DNA of 64,000 nucleotides from Streptomyces flavidovirens DSM 40150 (GTDB taxonomy: Bacteria; Actinomycetota; Actinomycetes; Streptomycetales; Streptomycetaceae). The notes below the pieces were generated by a model, which saw nothing but the letters and a program-made list of their open reading frames with translations, ran no database searches and was not told where the DNA came from. The position numbers and the translations under genes were made by a program. Where the stretch lies: the NCBI RefSeq assembly GCF_000429085.1, contig NZ_AUBE01000001.1, positions 248,001 through 312,000 of the forward strand, read 5' to 3'. This document shows, in pieces, positions 10,302-22,825 of this stretch. The stretch's first letter is position 1. The number at the start of each line of letters is the position of its first letter.

Positions 10302-11129
10302 TCAGTCCCGCGCCCGGAACACGTCCGCGTGCTCCCGCGCCCACTGGTCGAAGGTGCGCGCCGGGCGGCCCGTGACCCGCTCGACGGTGTCCACCACGGT
10401 GCGGCCCACCTCGGGAGTGTTCTCGTACACGTCCAGCAGGAAGTCGATGGTCTCCTGGTCCATCCCCGCCCGCTGCCACCGCTCGGCCGCCTGCGCCGCG
10501 CTCAGCTCGGTCAGGCCGATGTCCTTGCCGCGCGCCGCCGCGAGGATCCGCACCTTGTCGCGCACGGTCAGCGTCTGGGGACCGGTGAGCGCGTACGTAC
10601 GCCCCGCGTGTCCGTCCTCCGTCAGGGCGACCGCCGCGACCGCGCCGATGTCGGCCTCGTGGACCATGGCGCTCAGCCGGTCGACGAAGGGCTCGAAGAC
10701 GCTGTCCTGCGTACGGACTCCCTCGGCCCACTCCAGCGTGTTCGACATGAACTCGACCGGCATCACCAGCGTCCAGTCCACGTCCCCGGCCTCCACCGCG
10801 TCCTGGAGGTCGCTCGGCCCGCCGCCGTTGAGGACCGTGATGCGCCGTACGCCCGCCTTCGACGCCAGCGCGACGATCTCGGGGCCCGTGGTCAGCGGGG
10901 CGAAGTACTCTCCACCGAAGGTGATCAGATGCAGTCCCGTGACGCCTTCGAGAGCCGGGACCAGCGTCTCGGGGTCGGTCAGGTCCGCGCGTACGGTCTC
11001 GACGCCGGCCGGGAAGTCCGCCTTCGCCGGGTCACGGGTCAGCGCCCGCACCCGCTCGCCCCTGCGGACCAGCTCGGCGACCACCTGGCGGCCCACGGTC
11101 CCTGTCGCTCCGGTTACGAGAATCGTCAT
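10302..11129 (-). CDS. NmrA-like NAD(P)-binding atypical SDR
   Basis: A 275-residue Rossmann-fold protein starting MTILVTGATGTVGRQVV, the GxxGxxG dinucleotide site of atypical short-chain dehydrogenases of the NmrA/azoreductase-like group. No YxxxK catalytic pair is evident, so it may be a redox sensor or an atypical reductase. The ATG at 11129 has GAGGAGCCCTCA ahead. It is related in architecture to the plus-strand NmrA-like gene at 16993. It stands alone between the two-component pair and the kynurenine formamidase gene. Confidence 0.82.
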   Translation of the reverse strand: MTILVTGATGTVGRQVVAELVRRGERVRALTRDPAKADFPAGVETVRADLTDPETLVPALEGVTGLHLITFGGEYFAPLTTGPEIVALASKAGVRRITVLNGGGPSDLQDAVEAGDVDWTLVMPVEFMSNTLEWAEGVRTQDSVFEPFVDRLSAMVHEADIGAVAAVALTEDGHAGRTYALTGPQTLTVRDKVRILAAARGKDIGLTELSAAQAAERWQRAGMDQETIDFLLDVYENTPEVGRTVVDTVERVTGRPARTFDQWAREHADVFRARD

Positions 11130-11213
11130 TGAGGGCTCCTCTGCTCGGCTTGTTCCACCACCGTAGGAACCCTTGCGGACAGGTACTGTCCGCAATTCGC
11201 GCTGCCCGGTCGC

Positions 11214-12098
11214 TCAGTACGCGAGCTGCTCGATCTCCTCCGCGACCACCGCGCACGCGTCCGCCGCCGGGTCGATCAGCGGGAAGTGCCCGACGTCCTC
11301 CAGCAGCGTCAGCCAGACCGGCTCGCCTGCCTTGGCCGCCGCTTCGGTGTAGGCCTCCGCGACCGCCCGCGGTACGACGATGTCGGTGCGGCCCTGCACC
11401 AGGACGGTGGCGATACCGGTCGGCAGCAGTGCGGCCGGATCGGCGTACGGCCGGCGCTCGTCGAAGTGCTCCTTGCCGCCGAGCAGTTGTACGGCCGCCT
11501 CCGAGCACACCCCCAGTTCGCACGCGACACCGAAGTCCGCGATCGGCGCGAGCGCGACGACGCCGCGCAGCGCGGGCGCCGCCGGCAGGTGCCACGGCGA
11601 ATCGGGGGCCAGTACGTGCCGGGCGGCCGCCCACAGCGCGAGGTGGCCGCCGGCCGAGTGGCCCGTGACGACGACACGCCGCGGGTCGGCGCCGGGCAGG
11701 GCCTCCCGTACGAGACCGGGGAGCAGGTCCATCGCCGCGGCCACGTCGTCGAACGTCTGCGGCCAGCGCCCGGCGACCGGTTCCGTGCCGCGCTGCTGCG
11801 GGAGCTCACCACCCGGTTCGCCGCCCCGCCGGTACTCGACGCTGGCGACGGCGAAGCCCCGGCGGGCCAGGAAGTCCGCGAACGGTGAGATGTGCTGCCG
11901 GTCGTACGGGGCCCGCCAGGCGCCGCCGTGCAGCACGACGACCAGCGGTGCCCGGTCCCGGCCGTCGCGCGGCGCGTAGAAGTCGATCACCTGGTCGGGG
12001 TGTTCGCCGTACGCGGCGGTGGCGTCGGGCGCGACGGCCGGGTGGGAGAAGGCCGACCGGGCCTCGACAGCGTCCCGTTCGGCTGAGGGGTCCGGCAT
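11214..12098 (-). CDS. Kynurenine formamidase (alpha/beta hydrolase)
   Basis: A 294-residue alpha/beta hydrolase. HGGAW (VVLHGGAWRAPYDRQH) is the oxyanion motif of the HSL/kynurenine formamidase group, GHSAGGHLALW is the nucleophile elbow, and the C-terminal DVGHFPL supplies the His. It hydrolyses N-formylkynurenine to kynurenine. This assignment rests on its place directly downstream of kynureninase and tryptophan 2,3-dioxygenase on the same strand, the arrangement I recall for the S. coelicolor kynurenine genes. On sequence alone it could be a general esterase. Confidence 0.85.
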   Translation of the reverse strand: MPDPSAERDAVEARSAFSHPAVAPDATAAYGEHPDQVIDFYAPRDGRDRAPLVVVLHGGAWRAPYDRQHISPFADFLARRGFAVASVEYRRGGEPGGELPQQRGTEPVAGRWPQTFDDVAAAMDLLPGLVREALPGADPRRVVVTGHSAGGHLALWAAARHVLAPDSPWHLPAAPALRGVVALAPIADFGVACELGVCSEAAVQLLGGKEHFDERRPYADPAALLPTGIATVLVQGRTDIVVPRAVAEAYTEAAAKAGEPVWLTLLEDVGHFPLIDPAADACAVVAEEIEQLAY

Positions 12099-12193
12099 GC
12101 GGTGACCAACCCTTCGCTACGTACAGCCAATTGATCTAGGTGTCGGGACGCTACCAGCCCTCAGGCCCGCGCTTCCGGCAGGTCCTGACCCGT

Positions 12194-12240
12194 ATTCCGG
12201 CTCAGGACCCGACCAGGATTCGGCTCAGGACCCGGCCAGG
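12194..12240. repeat. 24-bp imperfect tandem duplication at the kynU 3' end
   Basis: Two adjacent copies (12194-12217 and 12218-12240) of a unit reading ATTC(C)GGCTCAGGACCCG then (A/G)CCAGG. The right copy contains the kynureninase stop codon and last codons; the left copy is a duplicate of that end lying just past the stop. It looks like a local slippage event without effect on the protein. Confidence 0.65.
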
Positions 12241-13442
12241 ACCTCACCCAGCACGCGCGCCGCCCGCTCCGCGTCCGCGAAGCCGACATAGAGCGGGGTG
12301 AAGCCGAAACGCAGCACGTCGGGGCGGCGGAAGTCGCCCACCACGCCACGTGCGATCAGCTCCCGCATGACTTCGCCCGTGTCGGCTCCGTCCTCGCACC
12401 GCAGCGAGACCTGGCTGCCGCGCTCCTCAGGTGCGGCCGGAGTCACCGACGTGACCCGCCCCCGTGGCACGTACGCCTCCACACATTCCAGGAAGAAGTC
12501 CGTCAGAGCGAGCGACTTCTCGCGTACGTCCTCGACACTGACGCCCTCCCACACGTCGAGCGCGGCCTCCAGCGCCAGCATCGACAGGATGTCGGGGGTG
12601 CCGACCCTTCCCCTTACCGCGCCGTCCGCCGGGGCGTAACCGGGCGTCATGCCGAAGGGGTCGGTGTGCGAGTTCCAGCCCGGCAGCGGGGAGTCGAAGG
12701 CGCCCTGGTGGCGCTCGGCGACGTACAGATAGGCGGGCGAACCGGGGCCGCCGTTCAGGTACTTGTACGTGCAGCCGACGGCGAAGTCGACGCCGTGCGC
12801 GTCGAGGCCCACCGGCAGCGCGCCCGCGCTGTGGCACAGGTCCCAGACGGCCAGGGCCCCGGCCTCGTGGGCGGCGGCGGTGAGTCCGGGCAGGTCGTGC
12901 AGGCGCCCGGTGCGGTAGTCGACGTGGTTGACGAGCACCGCGGCGGTACGCGGGCCGAGGGCGGCCGGCAGATCGTCCGGGGCGACGGGCACGGCCCGCC
13001 GGCCCGTCATGCGGGCGGCGGACTCGGCGATGTAACCGTCCGTGGGGAAGGTGGTGGCGTCGACGAGGATCTCGTCCCTGGACTCCGGCGCCAGCCGGGC
13101 AGCGCCCACAACCGCCTTGAAGACGTTGACACTTGTCGAGTCGCCGACCACGACCTGACCGGCGCCCGCGCCGATGAGCGGCGCTATCCGCTCACCGATC
13201 CGCTCGGGCGCGGTCCACCAGCCGCTCTCGTCCCAGGAGCGGATGCGCAGCTCGCCCCACTGGCGGGTGATGACGTCGGCCATGCGCTCCGGTACGTGGC
13301 GGGGCAGGGCGCCCAGCGAGTTCCCGTCCAGGTAGACGGTCTCGGCGTCGTCCAGCGCGAACAGCTCGCGGTGCTTGGCGAGCGGGTCGGCGGAGTCGAG
13401 AGCGACGGCCCGCTGCTGAAGTTCACTGGTGGCATCAGACAT
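12225..13442 (-). CDS. kynU: Kynureninase
   Basis: A 405-residue PLP enzyme that cleaves kynurenine to anthranilate and alanine. The fold-type I landmarks are DSTSVNVFK (phosphate contact), VNHVDYRTG, WDLCHSAGALPV and the Schiff-base lysine in CTYKYLNGGPGSPAY. The ATG at 13442 (MSDATSELQQ) overlaps the end of the dioxygenase gene by 8 bp, so the two are co-translated. With the formamidase gene downstream it completes tryptophan to anthranilate. Because a chorismate-using anthranilate-type cluster lies a few kb away, cross-feeding is possible but not shown. Confidence 0.95.
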   Translation of the reverse strand: MSDATSELQQRAVALDSADPLAKHRELFALDDAETVYLDGNSLGALPRHVPERMADVITRQWGELRIRSWDESGWWTAPERIGERIAPLIGAGAGQVVVGDSTSVNVFKAVVGAARLAPESRDEILVDATTFPTDGYIAESAARMTGRRAVPVAPDDLPAALGPRTAAVLVNHVDYRTGRLHDLPGLTAAAHEAGALAVWDLCHSAGALPVGLDAHGVDFAVGCTYKYLNGGPGSPAYLYVAERHQGAFDSPLPGWNSHTDPFGMTPGYAPADGAVRGRVGTPDILSMLALEAALDVWEGVSVEDVREKSLALTDFFLECVEAYVPRGRVTSVTPAAPEERGSQVSLRCEDGADTGEVMRELIARGVVGDFRRPDVLRFGFTPLYVGFADAERAARVLGEVLAGS

Positions 13443-14277
13443 GGCTGCGCGCCGTCCACAGCTCGGGGAAGACGTTCTTGGTGGCGCGCTTCTCCAGCCA
13501 GGCCACACCGGCGGAGCCGCCGGTGCCGACCTTGGAGCCCATGGCACGCCTGGTCGCGACGAGATGGTCGTTGCGCCATCGCCAGACCAGCTCACCGACG
13601 TCGGTCAGCAGCTCGCCCAGGCGCACCAGCTCCGCGTTCTGATCACCCTGGTAGAGCTCGGCCCAGACCGCCTCGACCTCGGCCGATGGCTCGTACTTCT
13701 GCGACAGGTCCCGGTCCAGTACGGAGGCGGGCACCGGCAGGCCGCGCCGTGCGAGCAGCCGCAGCGTCTCGTCGTACAGGCTCGGCTGGTGCAGCGCCTT
13801 CTCCAGCTCGGCGTACACGCGCGGGGCGCCGCGGTGCGGGACGAGCATCGAGGCGGACTTGTCGCCGAGCAGGAACTCCATCCGCCGGTACATCGCGGAC
13901 TGGAATCCGGAGCCCTCGCCGAGTGCGCTGCGGTACGAGTTGAACTGGGCGGGGGTGAGGTGGGCGAGCGGCCGCCACGAGGCGTTGAGGGCCTCAAGCT
14001 GGCGCAGGGAACGCTTGAGCGCGTCCGTCGCGACCCGCAGGTCGTCCTCACCGAGCGCCTTCGCGGCGGTTTCCCACTCGTGGACGATGACGGTGAACCA
14101 CAGCTCCATGACCTGGGTCGTCACCAGGAAGACCATCTCTCCGGGGTCGTCGGAGAGGGGGTGCTGGAGGTGGGTGAGAACGTCCGCCTGGACGTAGTCC
14201 TCATAGGGAGTGGTGCCCGCGAAATCCAGGTTCGGGGTGTCCGAACCTGTACCGGGGGCATCGGGGTTTTGCGACAT
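13435..14277 (-). CDS. Tryptophan 2,3-dioxygenase
   Basis: A 280-residue haem dioxygenase opening tryptophan to N-formylkynurenine. Diagnostic stretches are TTPYEDYVQADVL, the EMVFLVTTQVMELWF substrate helix, the SFRPLAHLTP-like region ASWRPLAHLTPAQF, and the distal WRWRNDHLVATRRAMG whose His is the haem ligand. GTGGSAGVAWL forms the C-terminal lid. The ATG at 14277 has AGGAGACAGTG. It heads the kynurenine operon (dioxygenase, kynureninase, formamidase). Confidence 0.96.
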   Translation of the reverse strand: MSQNPDAPGTGSDTPNLDFAGTTPYEDYVQADVLTHLQHPLSDDPGEMVFLVTTQVMELWFTVIVHEWETAAKALGEDDLRVATDALKRSLRQLEALNASWRPLAHLTPAQFNSYRSALGEGSGFQSAMYRRMEFLLGDKSASMLVPHRGAPRVYAELEKALHQPSLYDETLRLLARRGLPVPASVLDRDLSQKYEPSAEVEAVWAELYQGDQNAELVRLGELLTDVGELVWRWRNDHLVATRRAMGSKVGTGGSAGVAWLEKRATKNVFPELWTARSHV

Positions 14278-14446
14278 CACTGTCTCCTCGACGAACTTCC
14301 AGGTAGCGGTCCGCCCCTTCCTTGTGGCTACGGAGCCCCGGTCCCTTCCCGGCATCATAAGAGGTGCCGCGCGAGACGGCACGAACGCCCGCCACCCCCG
14401 TGCGAGGAGCGCCGCCGAGACGTACACGGCGGCGCTCAGGGTGTCG

Positions 14447-15070
14447 CTATGCGCGGTGTGCGCTGATCATCCGCGCGAGGTGACGGCCGGCGATCTCCAG
14501 CGGATCGTCGCTCCGGGCCACCTGGGCGGCGATCTCCGCGCCCTCCAGGGTGTTGATCACCATATGGGCCAGCTCGCGTGCCTCCTCCTCGCCGAAGCCG
14601 CAATCGCTCAGCTTCGCCGAGACCAGTTCGCGCTGGCGGGCGAACGCCTCGGAGGCGGCGACCTGGACGTCCGGGAGGCGGCCGGCCGCGCCCAGCGCGG
14701 TGGTGGTGATCGGGCAGCCGGCGGTCCAGTCCGAGGCGCGGAGTTCCTCGGCGAGGTGCTTGCTGAAGGCGGTGACGGCGCGGGCCGGATCGGGCTCGCT
14801 GTCGAGCACCGCCTTCAGGTCGGCCACGAACTCGCCATTGGCATGCGCGATCGCGGCGACCGCCAGCTCCTGCTTGCCGCCGGGGAAGAAGTGGTAGACG
14901 GAGCCGAGGGTGGCCTCGGCCTCCTGGGCGATCTGCTTGATGCCCGTGCCGTCGTACCCCTGCCGCTGCATCAGCCGTGAGGCCGACCGGACGACGCGCT
15001 CGCGGGTCCCGAAGGTCTGCCCCGCGTCCCTGGCCGCCGGCCGCGCCTCACTCGCTGGCTTCTTCTTCAC
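14447..15070 (-). CDS. TetR-family regulator
   Basis: A 207-residue regulator. The TetR helix-turn-helix is GIKQIAQEAEATLGSVYHFFPGGKQELAVA (residues about 43-72). The C-terminal domain fits the AcrR/TetR_C group common for exporter repressors. The gene lies 79 bp downstream of an MFS exporter gene on the same strand. Twin operator-like repeats ahead of that exporter (16690 and 16737) are plausible targets. Which ligand it binds is unknown. Confidence 0.9.
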   Translation of the reverse strand: MKKKPASEARPAARDAGQTFGTRERVVRSASRLMQRQGYDGTGIKQIAQEAEATLGSVYHFFPGGKQELAVAAIAHANGEFVADLKAVLDSEPDPARAVTAFSKHLAEELRASDWTAGCPITTTALGAAGRLPDVQVAASEAFARQRELVSAKLSDCGFGEEEARELAHMVINTLEGAEIAAQVARSDDPLEIAGRHLARMISAHRA

Positions 15071-15149
15071 GCCGCGAGGCTACCAAGCTGGGCTTTCCTC
15101 CCCGCGCTGCCCAGCGGCGGGACGACGGAGAGCTGCTGCTCGGCGCTGT

Positions 15150-16655
15150 TCATACGTTCTCCAGATCCTGCTCCGGGTGACGCGCGGGGGCGGCCTTCTC
15201 GCTCCGCTCCTCCCGCGGCAGCCAGCGCACCGCGAGGAAGCCGAGCGCGAAGGTGAGCACAGCGGCGACACCGATCGCCGTGTGCAGTCCGGTGACGAAG
15301 GCGTCCTTGGCCTGCGCGGCGGTCTCGGCGGCCAGGCCCGGTGTGGACAAGGTCTCGTCGAGGGTGCCCGCGGTGCCGGGGCCGAGCAGCCGGAAGAGGA
15401 ATGCGGCCAGTGAACCGAGTAGGGAGATGCCGAGGGCGTTGCCCAGCTCATTGCTCATCTCGGCGATCGCGCCGGCCGAACCGGCCCGCTCCTGGGGCAC
15501 CGCCGCGACGGCGGTCTCCGCGACCAGGCTGAAGGACAGGCCGTAACCGACACCCGCGACGACCGTGGAGGCGACGTACGCGACCGCGCCGCCGGAGACT
15601 CCGGCCAGGAGCAGCAGCAGAAGCCCGGTGCCCATGAAGAAGTGCGAGGCGATCAGCGCGGACCGCTTGCCGATCCGGTCGACCACACCGGTCGTACCGA
15701 TGCAGGCCGCGGTGAGCACGGCCGCGCCGGGGAGGGCGAGGAACGCGGCGGCGAGCACGTCGAAGCCGAGCACCGACTGGAGGTAGACCCCGCTGAGGTA
15801 GCCGGCCGCGGACCAGGCCACCAGGGAGAGCAGTCCGGTCAGGACGGCGACGGTGAAGACGCGGTCACGGAACAGGGTGAGGTCGAGCAGCGGGTCGGCG
15901 AGCGTGAGCTGGCGGCGGACGAACCACCACAGGATGGCGAGGCCCGCCACTCCGGCGACGACCTGGTGGAGCGAAATCCCTTCCGCCGCGGCGGCCTTGA
16001 CCGAGTACACCGCGAGCAGGATGCCGATCGCCGACTGCGCCACGCTCAGCGCGTCCACCCGGCCGGGCAGCGCCTCACGGACCTCCTTGAGCAGCACCGG
16101 GGCGAAGGCCAGGAAGACCGCCACGATGGGGAGGTTGATCAGGAAGACCGAGCCCCACCAGAAGTGGTTGAGCAGCAGACCGCCGACGACCGGGCCGACC
16201 GCGAAGCCGGCCGCGAAGGTGGCCGCGAAGATGCCGATGGCGCGGGCGCGCTGCTTGGGGTCCGGGAAGAGATTGCTGATGATCGCCAGGCCGGACGGCA
16301 GCAGGGTCGCGCCGCCGAGGCCCATCAACGCGCGGGAGGCGATGAGGAGTTCCGGACTGGGGGAGAACGCCGCACCGGCGGACCCGATCCCGAAGAGTGC
16401 CGCGCCGCCGAGCAGGAACCTCAGCCGGCCGTGCCGGTCGCCGAGGTTGCCGAAGGCGATGAGCAGCGAGGCGACCACGAAGCCGTAGATGTCGAGAATC
16501 CACAGCGCCTGACCGGCACTTGGGGTGATCGCCTCGGTGATGCCCGGCATCGCGAGATAGAGCACCGAGCCGTCCATCGCCACCAGGGCGACCAGGCCGA
16601 GGACAAGGGTGAAGCCGAGCCAGGCCCGGCGGGGTGTGGTGTCACGTGTACTCAA
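15150..16655 (-). CDS. MFS drug exporter (DHA2-like, 14 TM)
   Basis: A roughly 501-residue transporter of the EmrB/QacA type, with about 14 membrane segments. DRHGRLRFLLGG follows TM2 (motif A) and GFAVGPVVGGLL is the motif C region of antiporters. The TTG at 16655 is preferred because CATGGAGGAAGTGCC precedes it; an in-frame ATG at 16685 lacks a Shine-Dalgarno. The likely role is proton-driven efflux of a drug or metabolite. It lies at the edge of the biosynthetic island and could export its product, but the nearby TetR suggests an independent resistance unit. Confidence 0.92.
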   Translation of the reverse strand: MSTRDTTPRRAWLGFTLVLGLVALVAMDGSVLYLAMPGITEAITPSAGQALWILDIYGFVVASLLIAFGNLGDRHGRLRFLLGGAALFGIGSAGAAFSPSPELLIASRALMGLGGATLLPSGLAIISNLFPDPKQRARAIGIFAATFAAGFAVGPVVGGLLLNHFWWGSVFLINLPIVAVFLAFAPVLLKEVREALPGRVDALSVAQSAIGILLAVYSVKAAAAEGISLHQVVAGVAGLAILWWFVRRQLTLADPLLDLTLFRDRVFTVAVLTGLLSLVAWSAAGYLSGVYLQSVLGFDVLAAAFLALPGAAVLTAACIGTTGVVDRIGKRSALIASHFFMGTGLLLLLLAGVSGGAVAYVASTVVAGVGYGLSFSLVAETAVAAVPQERAGSAGAIAEMSNELGNALGISLLGSLAAFLFRLLGPGTAGTLDETLSTPGLAAETAAQAKDAFVTGLHTAIGVAAVLTFALGFLAVRWLPREERSEKAAPARHPEQDLENV

Positions 16656-16689
16656 GGCACTTCCTCCATGGTGTGTACCGTCCAAGCGC

Positions 16690-16705
16690 TAGAACGAGCG
16701 CTCCA
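16690..16705. promoter_or_regulatory. Operator-like repeat 1 ahead of MFS gene
   Basis: TAGAACGAGCGCTCCA, an imperfect 16-bp inverted repeat 35 bp upstream of the exporter start. It matches site 2 (16737) at the arms, with the same unpaired positions. The form resembles TetR-family operators, and the TetR protein at 14447 is the obvious candidate. Confidence 0.6.
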
Positions 16706-16736
16706 TTTAGGATGCGAGGCAAAGCTAGCACACCTC

Positions 16737-16752
16737 TGGAACGAACGCTCTA
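16737..16752. promoter_or_regulatory. Operator-like repeat 2 ahead of MFS gene
   Basis: TGGAACGAACGCTCTA, 47 bp upstream of operator-like repeat 1 and of the same design (xxGAACGAxCGCTCxA). Two spaced copies suggest cooperative binding of a TetR dimer across the exporter promoter. Confidence 0.6.
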
Positions 16753-16913
16753 GTCAGTAAAAGAGGGGCGCGACGGTGGATACGCCCACTCCCGACTTCT
16801 GGTACGGCAAGGGCTGACTCACCCTCACCTGCGCGGATTTGGCGTCAAGTTCACGACTCGTCCGCGTGACGGCCGACCGACCGCGGTCCCGACAGCATCA
16901 TCGATCCCTCGAC

Positions 16914-16931
16914 ATAAAGCGTAAAGTTTAT
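16914..16931. promoter_or_regulatory. AT-rich inverted repeat, island box A
   Basis: ATAAAGCGTAAAGTTTAT has 5-bp perfect arms (ATAAA/TTTAT) and is followed by a T-rich run. It sits about 60 bp upstream of the NmrA-like gene. It shares AGTTT then ATT(A/C)TTTT with boxes B and D in the same island and may bind the island's GBL receptor or TetR protein. Confidence 0.45.
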
Positions 16932-16992
16932 TATTTTTCTTCGCCAGTGGGCGTTGCGTCGAGCCGACGCCGCCGGTGAGGGGAGAGAGACC

Positions 16993-20648
<3,656 letters not shown>

Positions 20649-20652
<4 letters not shown>

Positions 20653-21542
20653 CGTTCCCCTGCTTTCATCTCGTCGTCATGGCCGGCGGTTTCCGGTGCG
20701 GGACCGCCTGCCGCGCGTGCTCGTGCTCGTACTCCGGCGGCCCGCATCGCGTCGAGCGGTGCCGCGCCACATCCCGTGAACAACTCGACCTGTCCGGCGG
20801 CCTGATGGACCAGCAGATCGAGGCCGCCCACCACCGCCCCGCCCGCCCGCTGCCAGGCGGCGGCCAGCGCGGTCGGCCACGGGTCGTACAGCACGTCGAA
20901 GAGCACCCCCGGCAGCGACGGCACGGCCGCGGCCAGCCCGTCGGTGGCGCTGTGCGGGGTGGTGGCGATGACCAGATCGGCCCGCAGACCCTCCGCCGCC
21001 CGCTCCCACGGGGCGGTGCGCACCGCCGTCCCCAGCCGTTCGCTCCAGTCGCGCAGCTGAGCCGCTCGCGCCGTACCGCGCACATAGGCGGTCACCTCAC
21101 CCGTGCACACCGTGCGCAGCGCTGCCAGCGCCGAGGAGGCGGTGGCCCCCGCGCCCAGCACGGTGGCGGTCTCCACCCGCCGCACACCGTGCTCGCGCAG
21201 GGCGGCGACCATGCCCGGAACATCGGTGTTGTCGCCGGTGCGCCGCCCGTCCGGATGGAGCACAACGGTGTTCACCGCCTCCACCGAGGCGGCGCACTCG
21301 CTCACTTCGTCGAGGAGCGGGAGCACTGCCCGCTTCAACGGCATCGTGAGCGACAGCCCTGCCCACTCGGGCCCCAGGGACTCCAGAAATTCCTTGATCC
21401 CCGACTCGTCCACCTCGAAGCGCCCGTAACTCCATCCCGTGAGACCCAGCGCGGCATGGGCCGCACGGTGCATCTGCGGGGAGAGCGAGTGCCCGATGGG
21501 CGAGCCGAGCACGGCCGCCCGGTGCCGCGTGTACGTCTGCAT
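20649..21542 (-). CDS. aroE: Shikimate 5-dehydrogenase
   Basis: A 297-residue NADP-dependent reductase. [21 protein letters not shown] is the substrate-binding start. The catalytic Lys is in [21 protein letters not shown] supplies the Asp, [13 protein letters not shown] is the dinucleotide loop, and [15 protein letters not shown] plus GLDLLVHQA follow. The ATG at 21542 ([13 protein letters not shown]) sits in a TGATG overlap with the aroA stop. The C-terminal tail of about 30 residues is Ala/Arg-rich and longer than needed for the fold. Confidence 0.93.
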
Positions 21543-22825
21543 CAGTGGAACTCCGGGGTGATGTACCCGGTGAAGAGCCGTGCCATCTCCTGGTGGAAAC
21601 CGGGGAAGGTCTTCCCCACACAGGACGGGTCGTCGAGCGTGAGCCGGACCCGCCCGGCCAGCCCCAGGACGGAGAACGCCATGGCGATCCGGTGGTCGCG
21701 GTAGCAGGCGATGCGGGCCGGCCGCAGCGGACCGGGATGGATGGTGACCGCGTCCTCGGTCTCGTCCACCTCGATCCCGCAGGCGCGCAGGTTGTGCGTC
21801 ACCGCGGCGATACGGTCCGACTCCTTGAGCCGTGCGTGCGCCACACCACGGATCGTCAGCGGTGCGTCGGCGAGTGGGGCGAGGGCGGCGAGAGTCATGA
21901 AGGTGTCCGAGATGTCGCCCATGTCGATGCTGAAGCCGCCGCGCAGCCGGCCGGTGCCGGTGACGGTGACGGACCCCTCCGACACCTCCACCAGCGCCCC
22001 GAGCCGGCTCAGCACCTCCACGAACCGCAGATCGCCCTGGAGGCTGTGCACGCCGAGGCCGGGCAGCGTCACCTTGTGCTCGGTCGCCGCGGCGGCGGCG
22101 AAGACGTACGAGGCGGTGGAGGCGTCGGGCTCGATGACCAGGGCGGTCGGCCGGTAGCTTCCCGGATGCACCTCGACCACGCCGTTCCCGGGTTCCTTGA
22201 CGTCCGCACCGAAGCGGCGCATGAGGGACAGCGTCATGTCGAGGTAGGGACGGCTGACCGAGTCGCGCAGGTCGGCCCGTACCGGACGGCGCATCAGCGG
22301 AGCGGCCATCAGCAGACCGCTGAGGAACTGGCTGCTCATCGAGGAGTCCACCCGCAGTGTGCCGCCCTCCAGGCCGGCCGCCCGTACGGTCAGCGGAAGG
22401 CGTCCCGCCGAGGGGGTCTCCACCTGGGCACCCAGGGCGGTCATGGCTTCGAGGAGAGGGCTCAGCGGCCGGGCCCGAAGCTGCTCGGAGCCGTCGAAGG
22501 TGAAGGTGCCCTCGCCCGCCGCGCTGAACGGAGGCAGGAAGCGGGCCGCGGTGCCGGCGTCCGCGCACCACACCTTCGCCGTTCCCACCGGGGCCCGCCC
22601 GATGCCGGTGACGTCCCAGTACTGGTCGCTCGGGCTGTTCTCGACGGCCACTCCGAGGTCACCGAGTGCCGCCTTGAAGGCCAGGGTGTCGTGGCTGATC
22701 AGCGGAGCCCACAGGGTGCTGGTGCCCCGTGCCGCCGCGGCGAGCAGCAGGGCTCTGGCGGTGATGCTCTTGGATCCGGGGATCCGCGCGGTCAGCGGGC
22801 GCAGCCGGGAGAGTTGCGTCGTCAT
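21542..22825 (-). CDS. aroA: 5-Enolpyruvylshikimate-3-phosphate synthase
   Basis: A 427-residue enzyme joining PEP to shikimate 3-phosphate. Seen are PGSKSITARALLLAA (S3P-binding Lys-Ser), DAGTAARFLPPF (in place of the usual GNAGTAxR), RLKESDRIAAVTHNL, and the C-terminal YRDHRIAMAFSVLGL. Substitution of the classic LGNAGTAMRPL loop by CADAGTAARFLPP is typical of the Streptomyces/mycobacterial class rather than E. coli AroA. Its ATG overlaps the transketolase TGA. It is an island copy, so a second housekeeping aroA is likely elsewhere. Confidence 0.95.
   Translation of the reverse strand: MTTQLSRLRPLTARIPGSKSITARALLLAAAARGTSTLWAPLISHDTLAFKAALGDLGVAVENSPSDQYWDVTGIGRAPVGTAKVWCADAGTAARFLPPFSAAGEGTFTFDGSEQLRARPLSPLLEAMTALGAQVETPSAGRLPLTVRAAGLEGGTLRVDSSMSSQFLSGLLMAAPLMRRPVRADLRDSVSRPYLDMTLSLMRRFGADVKEPGNGVVEVHPGSYRPTALVIEPDASTASYVFAAAAATEHKVTLPGLGVHSLQGDLRFVEVLSRLGALVEVSEGSVTVTGTGRLRGGFSIDMGDISDTFMTLAALAPLADAPLTIRGVAHARLKESDRIAAVTHNLRACGIEVDETEDAVTIHPGPLRPARIACYRDHRIAMAFSVLGLAGRVRLTLDDPSCVGKTFPGFHQEMARLFTGYITPEFH

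Larger units (their letters stand above)
16656..16992. promoter_or_regulatory. Divergent intergenic region, MFS gene / NmrA-like gene
   Basis: A 337-bp gap without a gene. It holds the two TetR-type operator repeats on the exporter side. On the other side is a strikingly AT-rich box near 16912-16945 ahead of the NmrA-like gene. It marks the left border of the accessory island. Confidence 0.6.

Noticed and set aside
11214..12098. General esterase/lipase
   Set aside because: HGGAW fits both, but the position after kynureninase and tryptophan dioxygenase makes kynurenine formamidase the better call.
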